Numbered from the stretch's first letter, positions 1-5,534 are shown. The stretch: 7,881 nucleotides of DNA from Bdellovibrio sp. (GCA_003176075.1 PSRN01000213.1:1-7881); one strand, 5' to 3'. Numbers and translations: made by a program. Notes: a model not told the origin generated them from the letters alone.

Positions 1-238
1 GTGAAGGCGGCCCACCTGCCGCAGCCGGTCCTGATGGCGCCGTTGATGCAGCTGACGGCGATGAGTCGTCCGTTGCTGATTCCTGGCCGGTCTGCCGGTA
101 CTTTGCAGTCAAGTTTGAGTATTTCGAAAGGGACTTAAACGCACCAAGGCCCGAGCGATTAACTTTTCGCCCGGTCCCGGTCGGGGAATCTTGCGCTCGC
201 TTTTTTAACTCTTCGGCATCACTGTCCAGTGTACCCAT
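1..238 (-). CDS. Probable ParB-like partition protein, N-terminal 79 codons (runs off the window)
   Basis: A minus-strand reading frame opens with ATG at 238-236 and stays open to the left edge, so only the N-terminus is visible. The ATG shares its first base with the last base of the parA stop (TAATG), and a GGAG at 247-244 sits 5 nt upstream, a clear sign of translational coupling. The first 45 or so residues are polar and basic (LKKRAQ, GRKVNRSG, LTAKYRQTG). They are followed by a Ser/Pro/Ala/Gly-rich linker near residues 54-79, the kind of flexible segment often found before a folded core. A gene coupled directly behind a type Ia ParA is normally the centromere-binding ParB, which stimulates ParA ATPase. 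No ParB domain is visible, so the identity rests on context. Reality of the gene is fairly sure; ParB identity is an inference. Confidence 0.7.
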   Translation of the reverse strand, partial: MGTLDSDAEELKKRAQDSPTGTGRKVNRSGLGAFKSLSKYSNLTAKYRQTGQESATDDSSPSAASTAPSGPAAAGGPPS

Positions 239-1488
239 TAATTCTCCAGCGGCTGACTTTCAGAGAAGACAAGATGTTCAATGGGTAGATCGAGCAGTTC
301 ATGCATGATGACCCAAAAAAGGTCAGTAAATTCTTTGGCTTGAGGAACTGCGGCTCGCGTCTCCTTGCCAAATCGAGTGGCTGCGACAAAGACAGGCTCT
401 TTGCTTTCAGAACATCGATCAATGATTGCGCCGTTCGGAATTACCGCCTCGGATAAGCAAATATCGGTTCGCTCAAAGTAAATATCCTGAAGTTTAGCGA
501 GCGCCTTAATTTTAATATTTTCGCGCTTAAACTTGTTCGCCACAACCAAGACCTTGTCCCAATGAAACCCAGGGTGCAGATCCTTTAAGCGAAAAAGAAA
601 GTCTTCGTTTCGTCGCATTGTTTTTAAGCACTTCGCTTCAAGTTCCAAGGGAATCAACACCCGATTGGCGGCAAAAAGGGCATTGACGTTACAGGTCTCA
701 ATATTTGGCGGGCAGTCAAAAAGAATATAGTCGTAAAGGTGCCGAATCTCATCAATGACATCTTTGACCATATATAGGATGGCGGGCTTCACATTGCCGT
801 CAGGTCCAATGCTGTCTTCAAGTGGCAGCCGGTTCAGGGAATAATTAATCTCACCAAGGTCCAGGTCGGCAGGAACTACATGCAATGTTGGACTGATCTT
901 TTTTACAACCCTCTCAAAGGGCAGTTTTCTATAGGGAGATTCCTGACTGTCCTTTAATCGCCAGGTCATAAGTTCAGCAATGGTAGGGTCAAGCTCAGCA
1001 TCCTCAGCGACCAAATCAGAATACTTCACATTGATGCCAAACAGCGAAGTCGCGTCGCTTTGCGAGTCGAGGTCGATCACCAGCACGCGTCCGACCAGTG
1101 AGAGCATCGATCCTAAATGTTGGGTAAAGGCCGATTTGCCAACGCCACCCTTTTGCGAAAAAATAGCTATGACCTCAGCGGCATCCCTTTTCTGAAATTT
1201 TGCGTTTCGGCGCTTGAGCACTTCCTGCACATCGGAGACGCGGTAGGTGACAACCTCGAGCCCTCCATACTTGACCTTTTGCGGGTGAATGATGCCATCG
1301 GCTTCATACTTTACTAAAGTGTTAGTACTTAGGCCGCAGATTCCTTCCATGAGCTTTCGCGATATGAGCGGATCGTAGGTACTGGCGGGCGGAGAATCGG
1401 TGTGTTGCTGGCTTTTGCCGTTCTGTGTCTTGGTTTTGATGGCATCATTGGGGTTAACAACGCTATTCTGATCAACGGTAACTTCCAT
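238..1488 (-). CDS. parA: ParA family partition ATPase with N-terminal MerR-like HTH (type Ia-like)
   Basis: DNA-segregation ATPase. Numbering is for the longest 427-residue reading. Residues ~51-105 form a MerR-like helix-turn-helix (KLMEGICGLS, then YEADGII and a Tyr-Arg-Val-Ser-Asp wing). The deviant Walker A KGGVGKS is at 124-130 with the signature lysine K124 and K129. A' motif VIDLDSQSDAT is around 148-158, with D152 where ParA usually has its catalytic-site Asp. Walker B ILFDCPPN has D269. An HTH before the ATPase core is the type Ia layout of P1 ParA and F SopA, where the protein also represses its own operon. Start choice: TTG at 1521 is unlikely because the predicted transcript starts near 1516. 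ATG at 1500 has a GGAGG 14 nt away, which is far. ATG at 1488 has GGAG only 6 nt upstream and is preferred, giving 416 residues. The family call is very sure; the exact start is not. Confidence 0.93.
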   Translation of the reverse strand: MEVTVDQNSVVNPNDAIKTKTQNGKSQQHTDSPPASTYDPLISRKLMEGICGLSTNTLVKYEADGIIHPQKVKYGGLEVVTYRVSDVQEVLKRRNAKFQKRDAAEVIAIFSQKGGVGKSAFTQHLGSMLSLVGRVLVIDLDSQSDATSLFGINVKYSDLVAEDAELDPTIAELMTWRLKDSQESPYRKLPFERVVKKISPTLHVVPADLDLGEINYSLNRLPLEDSIGPDGNVKPAILYMVKDVIDEIRHLYDYILFDCPPNIETCNVNALFAANRVLIPLELEAKCLKTMRRNEDFLFRLKDLHPGFHWDKVLVVANKFKRENIKIKALAKLQDIYFERTDICLSEAVIPNGAIIDRCSESKEPVFVAATRFGKETRAAVPQAKEFTDLFWVIMHELLDLPIEHLVFSESQPLEN

Positions 1489-1522
1489 TCGATTCTCCAT
1501 GTTGATATGGTTTACCTCCAAA

Positions 1523-1550
1523 ATGGTAGCATTAGCCTATCAACTGTCAA
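1523..1550 (-). promoter_or_regulatory. Sigma-70-type promoter of parA
   Basis: Read on the minus strand, a perfect -35 TTGACA (1550-1545) is followed by a 16-nt spacer and TACCAT (1528-1523). TACCAT is preceded by TGc, an extended -10 motif that compensates for the 4/6 match. The predicted transcription start is near 1516, leaving a leader of about 16-28 nt. ParA's own HTH domain makes autorepression at or near this site likely, but no operator overlapping it is obvious. Confidence 0.6.
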
Positions 1551-1604
1551 TTACCGCCCAAGCCAAATTATTTTAGGTCCTGCAGCAAAAATAGTCACGG
1601 AAGA

Positions 1605-1615
1605 TATGTCACATA
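1605..1615. repeat. 11-bp palindrome TATGT-C-ACATA
   Basis: Perfect 5-bp arms around a single central C at 1610, in the non-coding gap about 90 bp upstream of the predicted parA start site. The odd-centred, AT-rich form is typical of a protein operator rather than an RNA hairpin, because a 1-nt loop cannot fold. No regulator can be named. Confidence 0.4.
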
Positions 1616-1640
1616 AGATGTTATCTATGCATTGGCCCTT

Positions 1641-1665
1641 TGAGTCTGTGATTTAATCAGACTCA
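1641..1665. repeat. Perfect inverted repeat TGAGTCTG-N9-CAGACTCA
   Basis: Two exact 8-bp arms (1641-1648, 1658-1665) flank a 9-nt AT-rich spacer. It lies about 125 bp upstream of the parA transcription start and is not followed by a T-run, so it is not a standard terminator. Candidate binding site for ParB or ParA, or one stem of a structured RNA. This is the longest uninterrupted palindrome in the gap. Confidence 0.5.
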
Positions 1666-1668
1666 TTG

Positions 1669-1692
1669 GGCTCATCGCCACTGAAGTGAGCC
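1669..1692. repeat. Inverted repeat GGCTCA-N12-TGAGCC
   Basis: Exact 6-bp arms begin 3 nt after the preceding palindrome. The spacer contains CAC-TGAA-GTG, overlapping the right arm, so an alternative fold exists. The back-to-back placement with 1641-1665 suggests one composite site or a multi-stem RNA. Confidence 0.4.
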
Positions 1693-1825
1693 AGTTCTTG
1701 GCGCTAGGGCAAAAACCGGTGCGTAAGCCCTGGTAAAACCTGGGCAGGGAAATAAGCGACCATTTTCGGTCCAGTATTACTCTGAGCCTGATCACCCAAG
1801 CCGTGGAATTTACTAGTGTCCCGAA

Positions 1826-1859
1826 GGAGGCAAAGGGTGCTGCCATCCCCAGGGCCTCC
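1826..1859. repeat. Nested GC-rich hairpin GGAGGC...GCCTCC
   Basis: Outer arms GGAGGC (1826-1831) and GCCTCC (1854-1859) are exact. Inside them GGG near 1835-1837 can pair with the CCC run near 1847-1850, extending the stem with a bulge. No T-run follows on either strand. It lies upstream of the candidate promoter at 1915, so it is not part of that transcript. It may be an operator or part of a longer structured element. Confidence 0.35.
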
Positions 1860-1914
1860 CTCCAGTGGTGAATTTACAATCGGCTGCGCCGCTGGCTTCT
1901 ATCTTGCCACGATG

Positions 1915-1923
1915 TGATAAAAT
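1915..1923 (+). promoter_or_regulatory. Candidate extended -10 promoter (TGaTAAAAT) of the solute-binding protein gene
   Basis: TG at 1915-1916 is followed by one base and TAAAAT (5/6 match to TATAAT), the extended -10 arrangement. No good -35 sits 16-18 bp upstream, which extended -10 promoters tolerate. Transcription would begin near 1930, giving a leader of about 87 nt before the gene at 2017. Confidence 0.4.
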
Positions 1924-1957
1924 CGCGCCTTTATCGGGACCTCAAGTCGGTGCCTTC

Positions 1958-2008
1958 ATGAGCTTCGCCGCCCGAGGCGGACTTCGTCGGCATCCCACAG
2001 GCCCGTAG
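1958..2008 (+). CDS. Possible 16-codon leader ORF
   Basis: ATG at 1958 opens a frame of 16 codons, Arg-rich at the centre (CGA at codon 6, CGT and CGG at codons 10-11). It ends with TAG at 2006-2008. The stop overlaps the AGGAGG Shine-Dalgarno (2007-2012) of the next gene, so a ribosome finishing here would sit on that site. A CCGCC-CGA-GGCGG hairpin (1968-1980) lies inside it. No clear Shine-Dalgarno precedes this ATG, and a frame this short can arise by chance, so it is only a candidate. Confidence 0.2.
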   Translation: MSFAARGGLRRHPTGP

Positions 2009-2016
2009 GAGGAATC

Positions 2017-4020
2017 ATGACCAGAGGCGCGCGCAATTTCGTGATTAAATTCTTGATCAACTTCGCAATCAATTTCGTGAAGGCAACGGTGGCCGTGACT
2101 TCTCTGACCATCCCTGCTGCGACGACTTTGATCGCTGCGGAGCCGCCGAAGCCGACGACTTTGACAACAGCGGAGTCGCCGAAGGCGACGACTTCCCCAG
2201 CCCGGCGGCTATCGCCAGGTCGCCCGCCCAGCCACGCGTTTTCGCTGCTTGCTCCCGCCAAGTTGCCGGCGAATTTCCACCATTTTCCTTATGTCAATCC
2301 GGACGCTCCCAAGGGTGGAACCATCCACATGTACGATTTCACGCCCTTCAATAATTTAAACGTGTTCGCTGGCGTTGGCCTGCAACAGGGTCTTTTTCAA
2401 ATTTACGATTCGTTGATGGTTGCGTCCAACGCCGAGGCCGCCGTTTTCTATTGCTTACTCTGCAAAACTGTTGAAGTTGCGCGGGATTGGAGTTGGGTCC
2501 AGTTTGAACTTCGGCCCGAGGCCCGCTGGCACGATGGTCAACTCTTGACCGCCGATGACGTAATCTTCACCTTTGACACTCACAGGAACCGGAATGGCGC
2601 AAGCGGCGCCTCATCCGCAAAACCGATCAATCCCCTCGATGATATTCGCGATATTGAAAAAATTGGCGAAAAAAGTGTGCGCTTCGTGCTCAAGGGTCCG
2701 AATCGAGATTTGATTGGCGAACTGGTTCGGTTTTCGATTCTGCCGAAGCACTCTTGGAAAGATCGAAAACATCTTATTTATGAACGTGGGACGGGGATTC
2801 CTTTGGGTTCAGGACCCTACGAGATCGTGCACGTTGATCCTGGTCATATGGTGGCCTATCAACGGGTCAAGGACTATTGGGGGGCTGATCTTCCCGTCAA
2901 CCGTGGCCAATACAACTTCGACAGCCTCGAGTATGCTTACTATGGTGATCAAGCCGCCATCTTTAAGGCTTTCAAGGCCCATCAGATTGAATACTTTCGT
3001 GAAGGTTCGCCCAAGCAATGGAGCCTGGGCTATGATTTCGCGGCGGTCAAACAGGGCCTGATCAAGCGAGAGGAAGTCCCGCTCTCGGCCGATCTGGGAA
3101 TGAATGGAATGGCCTTTAATCTCAGGCGGAAGCGTTTTTTTGAAGACCGCCGGGTCCGTCAGGCCCTCACGCTGGCTTTCAATTTTGAAAACATGAACAA
3201 GCAAGTCTTCCACAGCGCCTATTCGAGGGTCCGGAGCTATTACCAGAATCTTGAAACTGAGGCCAAGGGAATCCCTGACGAGAGTGAGGTGGCGATCCTT
3301 AAGAGTGTCGGCGCTGATCATACGTCGGTGGCGAATGTGCCGCCGGAACTGTGGACGCAACAGTACAACAATCCCGTCGGCCCCGGCGACACTGAGGCGC
3401 GCACTGAACGTCAGTCGGGCAATCTCCGTCCCCAACTGCAGCAGGCCGCTCAGTTGTTGAAAGAGGCTGGGTGGCAATTGGATGCCAATCAGGATCTGCG
3501 CCACAATGGGGATGGGGAGTTGTTCGAAATTGATTTTCCGATCAAGGACAGGGTTGAATACGCGATGCTTGCCAATTTCCAGGCTGACTTGAAAAAGCTT
3601 GGAATTCACTGCAATGTTCATCTGGTTGACAGTGCGGAGTTTCGTGGCCGTCTTGACTCGTTTAACTTCGACATGACTTTCGTCGGGTTTGGTACGGGAA
3701 TTCCTCCGGGCAACGAACTCTTCGGTTTCTTTTCGAGCCTGGCAGCCGACCAAAAGGGCTCCGGCAATCTCCCGGGCATCAAAAACCCCATTGTCGATGC
3801 GCTGATTGAGAAGATCGTGCACTTCGACAACGTCGATGAACTCAAAGTCGCGGCGCGAGCCTTGGACCGGGTTTTGATCTGGAACCACTATATCATTCCT
3901 GGATGGGGCTTTCCCAAAGCGCAAATCGCGTATTGGAATGATATCGCCAAGACCGACTACCAGCCCATCAATTGGATGACTTTCCCCAAAGGTTGGTGGT
4001 GGGCCGGCCCGAAAAAATAG
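2017..4020 (+). CDS. YejA-like periplasmic solute-binding protein (family 5, oligopeptide/microcin C type)
   Basis: Binding protein of a peptide-type ABC importer, expected in the periplasm. Family hallmarks of the YejA branch are visible: FPYVNPDAPKGGTI (~90-103), LRPEARWHDG followed by LTADDVIFTFDT (~165-187), and a Trp-rich end with IIPGWGFPKAQIAYWND (626-642). Start is ATG 2017, with AGGAGG 4 nt upstream. At 667 residues it is longer than typical YejA (about 600). The extra length is N-terminal: a signal segment broken by Asn and Lys (1-41, probable cut near LIAA) and a Thr/Pro/Lys linker (~42-75) encoded by 33-bp repeats. Cysteines C146 and C149 form a CxxC where relatives usually carry small residues. 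No permease or ATPase gene follows before the next unit, so it is an orphan here. Ligand is unknown. Family call is very sure. Confidence 0.93.
   Translation: MTRGARNFVIKFLINFAINFVKATVAVTSLTIPAATTLIAAEPPKPTTLTTAESPKATTSPARRLSPGRPPSHAFSLLAPAKLPANFHHFPYVNPDAPKGGTIHMYDFTPFNNLNVFAGVGLQQGLFQIYDSLMVASNAEAAVFYCLLCKTVEVARDWSWVQFELRPEARWHDGQLLTADDVIFTFDTHRNRNGASGASSAKPINPLDDIRDIEKIGEKSVRFVLKGPNRDLIGELVRFSILPKHSWKDRKHLIYERGTGIPLGSGPYEIVHVDPGHMVAYQRVKDYWGADLPVNRGQYNFDSLEYAYYGDQAAIFKAFKAHQIEYFREGSPKQWSLGYDFAAVKQGLIKREEVPLSADLGMNGMAFNLRRKRFFEDRRVRQALTLAFNFENMNKQVFHSAYSRVRSYYQNLETEAKGIPDESEVAILKSVGADHTSVANVPPELWTQQYNNPVGPGDTEARTERQSGNLRPQLQQAAQLLKEAGWQLDANQDLRHNGDGELFEIDFPIKDRVEYAMLANFQADLKKLGIHCNVHLVDSAEFRGRLDSFNFDMTFVGFGTGIPPGNELFGFFSSLAADQKGSGNLPGIKNPIVDALIEKIVHFDNVDELKVAARALDRVLIWNHYIIPGWGFPKAQIAYWNDIAKTDYQPINWMTFPKGWWWAGPKK
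2121..2194 (+). repeat. 33-bp tandem repeat, about 2.3 copies, in the N-terminal linker
   Basis: GACGACTT recurs at 2121, 2154 and 2187, exactly 33 bp apart. The 25-bp blocks at 2137-2161 and 2170-2194 differ at only two positions. In protein this gives TTLIAAEPPKP, TTLTTAESPKA and TTS, an 11-residue repeat. Because 33 is a multiple of three, gain or loss of copies would change linker length without shifting the frame. Confidence 0.75.
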
Positions 4021-4137
4021 TGAGGAACTCCGCCGTGGCTCCGACCAGCGTCCACGTTCACGTCAGCTCCTTTGATCCGAGTAATTTCTCTGCCGGTAAC
4101 AAAAAGCGTTTCACAGTGCAGTAAACTCGAGACGTTG

Positions 4138-4159
4138 CAATTTGAAACATCTCAAATTG
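4138..4159. promoter_or_regulatory. Perfect palindrome CAATTTGA-N6-TCAAATTG, candidate enhancer site
   Basis: Exact 8-bp arms (4138-4145, 4152-4159) around a 6-nt spacer. The centre is about 101 bp upstream of the start predicted from the sigma-54 promoter at 4223-4239, within the usual range for an upstream activator sequence bound by a sigma-54 enhancer-binding protein. The activator cannot be named. Confidence 0.5.
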
Positions 4160-4206
4160 GCACAATAGAAAAGCCCTATTTCGCTTGTGATAAGTGGTCG
4201 TCTCAA

Positions 4207-4230
4207 AGTGAAATGGTTCCATTTGGCACT
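4207..4230. repeat. Palindrome AGTG-AAATGG-TT-CCATTT-gg-CACT abutting the -24 element
   Basis: AAATGG (4211-4216) and CCATTT (4219-4224) are exact inverted arms. AGTG (4207-4210) and CACT (4227-4230) extend the symmetry past a 2-nt bulge. The right half contains the sigma-54 -24 motif, so a protein bound here could block RNA polymerase. It could also be coincidental symmetry around the promoter. Confidence 0.4.
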
Positions 4231-4239
4231 CAACTTGCT
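4223..4239 (+). promoter_or_regulatory. Sigma-54 (RpoN) promoter TTGGCAC-N5-TTGCT
   Basis: The -24 box TTGGCAC (4223-4229) and -12 box TTGCT (4235-4239) match the RpoN consensus except for the base just after GGCAC (T for G). The invariant GG (4225-4226) and GC (4237-4238) are 12 bp apart from first base to first base, the required spacing. Transcription is expected at about 4250, giving a leader of about 29 nt before ATG 4279 that carries a free AAGGAG. Sigma-54 promoters need an ATP-driven activator, so this gene is probably switched on by a specific signal. Confidence 0.75.
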
Positions 4240-4271
4240 CCTTGGGTATTTTGAAAATCAAACCCAAGGAG
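4238..4271 (+). promoter_or_regulatory. Hairpin sequestering the ribosome binding site of the next gene
   Basis: CTCCTTGGGT (4238-4247) and ACCCAAGGAG (4262-4271) are perfectly complementary over 10 bp with a 14-nt loop. The right arm contains the whole Shine-Dalgarno AAGGAG (4266-4271), 7 nt before ATG 4279. Any RNA that begins upstream of 4238 would hide the binding site. RNA starting at the sigma-54 start near 4250 lacks the left arm and leaves it open. Confidence 0.65.
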
Positions 4272-4278
4272 AAAAAAT

Positions 4279-5421
4279 ATGATTAGAATTTCCCTAATCC
4301 ACTTCGCACTCGTCGGCACACTTTTATATTCTGGCAGCGCATGGGCCGATTATGATTCTACCAGCACATGGAATGATCCTTGCGCACGGGCGCGTGACAA
4401 ATCCGTGTGCCTTACGATTCAAACAGACTTGGCCTATTTTGACTCGCAAAAAAAACCTAATACACTTCTTGATTCTGCTGCTGAGTCGAAACTTAGACTT
4501 GCTTTTAGTGTGGCTCGTAAAGCGAATCCAGGTAAAGATGAGCTCCGGGACGCATTGCGTGCTTACTTGAACGAGAAGGCCGCTACTGAGTTATCTCAGA
4601 AAGACAAAATAAACGCCCTTAAGACTTACTTTCCATTAACTGACTACCGAGCGCTCGCTGGCAACTACCAGCCGAAAATTCACAAAGTCGTTAGACAAGA
4701 AGACATAGATGCACAAGAAGCCGCCGCGAAAGCTGAGGCAGCCCGACTTGCACTACAAGAGAAAGCCGCAAAAGAAGCAGAGGCCGCGCGGAAACAAGCG
4801 GCAGCAGAAGTCGAAATAAGACGAGCCGCACTGACAAAAGAAATCGAAACAAGACAAGCCGATCAAGTGAGAGCCGCAAAGGAGCTTCAAGACTTGCTGA
4901 AACAAAGAGATGCACTAACCCCGAATAAGGAGACGCATCCAGGGGCCGCTGCGACTGCGAATAAAGGCCCCGAGCCGAAAGCACAGCTCCCAAGTGAGCA
5001 GGGTGCATCCGCCAAAAACGCACCGACCGCAAAACTTGCGGATGCAAAACCAGAAGTTGAATGCCCTCGCTCAGACAGGCGGCACGCCTGCCATTCTTTG
5101 CTCGCACTTCTTAAGAAGCTCGATCAGGCCCCCGAAAGTTCTCAGAAAGAGATTTGGCAGGGAAATTTGAGGGCATTGCTCGACACTTTCAGGAAGCCGA
5201 AAGTAACTCCAGTGGATTATCAGATCGCTGATCGTCAACTCCACAACCTTATGGAAAACTGGAAGATCGATAAACTGCCCAGGGACGTGGTTAAGGATTT
5301 GCGACACGTCCAAACTAATTTCGAAGAAGCTGATTACCAATTCGATGGCACACATCGAGCGAAATATTTCGAAGCCCCTTTCCCGCAAACAGCCAGTGCC
5401 GGCCAGCCAGGGAAAAGTTAA
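4279..5421 (+). CDS. Secreted coiled-coil protein with two C-x8-C helical domains, function unknown
   Basis: Not recognised as a named family. A Sec signal peptide spans 1-23 (hydrophobic FALVGTLLYSGS, cut after AWA). Domain A (~32-125) begins with C35 and C44. A charged Ala/Glu/Lys/Arg coiled coil follows at ~140-212, with 11-residue periodicity in places (EVEIRRAALTK then EIETRQADQVR). A Pro/Ala/Lys linker runs to ~258. Domain B (262-355) begins with C262 and C271. Both domains share C-x8-C, then an LR-x6-RK motif 26-28 residues later (L72/R80 and L297/R305), then D and a helix ending near LNE or LMEN, which suggests an old internal duplication. Disulfides within each pair are plausible in the periplasm. 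Start is ATG 4279 with AAGGAG 7 nt upstream. Control appears to be by sigma-54 and by the RBS hairpin. Gene is sure; role unknown, perhaps envelope or cell-wall related. Confidence 0.85.
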   Translation: MIRISLIHFALVGTLLYSGSAWADYDSTSTWNDPCARARDKSVCLTIQTDLAYFDSQKKPNTLLDSAAESKLRLAFSVARKANPGKDELRDALRAYLNEKAATELSQKDKINALKTYFPLTDYRALAGNYQPKIHKVVRQEDIDAQEAAAKAEAARLALQEKAAKEAEAARKQAAAEVEIRRAALTKEIETRQADQVRAAKELQDLLKQRDALTPNKETHPGAAATANKGPEPKAQLPSEQGASAKNAPTAKLADAKPEVECPRSDRRHACHSLLALLKKLDQAPESSQKEIWQGNLRALLDTFRKPKVTPVDYQIADRQLHNLMENWKIDKLPRDVVKDLRHVQTNFEEADYQFDGTHRAKYFEAPFPQTASAGQPGKS

Positions 5422-5449
5422 CCTCATTAATAGCCACATTCAGTAATTC

Positions 5450-5463
5450 AAGCCGAGAGGCTT
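5450..5463. terminator. Hairpin AAGCC-GAGA-GGCTT after the secreted-protein gene
   Basis: Perfect 5-bp stem closed by a GAGA tetraloop (GNRA class, very stable), 29 nt after the stop codon at 5421. No U-run follows, so alone it is a weak terminator. It more likely acts with the next two hairpins as a 3'-end structure protecting or ending the mRNA. Confidence 0.4.
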
Positions 5464-5469
5464 ACACCC

Positions 5470-5488
5470 GGGGCGGCTTTGCCGCCCC
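5470..5488. terminator. Strong hairpin GGGGCGGC-TTT-GCCGCCCC between convergent genes
   Basis: An all-GC 8-bp stem with a 3-nt loop lies midway between two convergent stop codons, so it can fold in transcripts from either side. The T-tract of a classical intrinsic terminator is missing on both strands, so termination would be Rho-assisted or the stem would mark processed 3' ends. Confidence 0.5.
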
Positions 5489-5494
5489 CGCTGA

Positions 5495-5533
5495 GTTTGG
5501 AAATCCCCCGGGGGCGCCAGTGAACTGCCAAAC
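5495..5533. terminator. Nested inverted repeat just after the transporter stop codon
   Basis: GTTTGG (5495-5500) and CCAAAC (5528-5533) are exact arms enclosing a perfect CCCCCGGGGG palindrome (5505-5514). The right arm ends 1 nt before the minus-strand stop codon at 5537-5535, so it is the first structure in the 3' end of that transcript. No T-run is present. Confidence 0.4.
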
Positions 5534-5534
5534 A

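Larger units (their letters stand above)
1522..2016. other. Divergent intergenic region, palindrome-rich, no convincing gene
   Basis: This 495-bp gap separates parA (leftward) from the solute-binding protein gene (rightward). It holds the parA promoter, a candidate promoter and leader ORF for the right-hand gene, and a dense run of inverted repeats. Besides those listed separately, these are GCCA-N5-TGGC at 1690-1702, GCCC-t-GG-TAAAA-CC-t-GGGC at 1727-1745 and GACC-N6-GGTC near 1759-1772. GAATTTAC occurs twice (about 1806-1813 and 1871-1878). No tRNA, known riboswitch or canonical chromosomal parS core was recognised. It could be a centromere/operator region or encode a structured RNA. Confidence 0.6.

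Noticed and set aside
1..138. Plus-strand open frame starting with GTG at position 1 and ending TAA at 138
   Set aside because: It overlaps the minus-strand frame coupled to parA, which has an ATG, an RBS and a natural-looking composition; the plus frame has no visible RBS and is probably a shadow.
1489..1521. TTG at 1521 as the parA start
   Set aside because: The predicted transcript begins near 1516, downstream of this codon, and no RBS precedes it; ATG 1488 has GGAG at 6 nt.
1625..1846. 73-codon minus-strand frame in the parA upstream gap
   Set aside because: A GGGAGG lies about 8 nt upstream of its ATG, but the product matches nothing recognisable and the frame runs across the palindrome cluster. 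Not strong enough to call a gene.
1943..1955. CAAGTCGGTGCCT and its inverted copy at 6889-6901 as a CRISPR or tracrRNA trace
   Set aside because: Only two copies exist, far apart, with no spacer array. About one 13-base match is expected by chance in a window this size when both strands are counted.
2809..3924. Long minus-strand open frame of 371 codons
   Set aside because: It lies wholly antisense to the solute-binding protein gene, whose family motifs run through the same bases, and its translation shows no recognisable domain.
4108..4121. GTTTCAC as a possible half of a chromosomal parS site
   Set aside because: The following bases (AGTGCAG) do not complete the GTTTCACGTGAAAC palindrome.
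4157..4174. A second TTGGCAC suggesting another sigma-54 promoter
   Set aside because: The position 12 bp after its GG holds AA instead of GC, so the -12 element is missing at the required spacing.
4058..4267. Small frames on both strands in 4058-4267
   Set aside because: Their repeated-looking residues come from the palindromes and the sigma-54 region; neither has an RBS or fits the regulatory layout.
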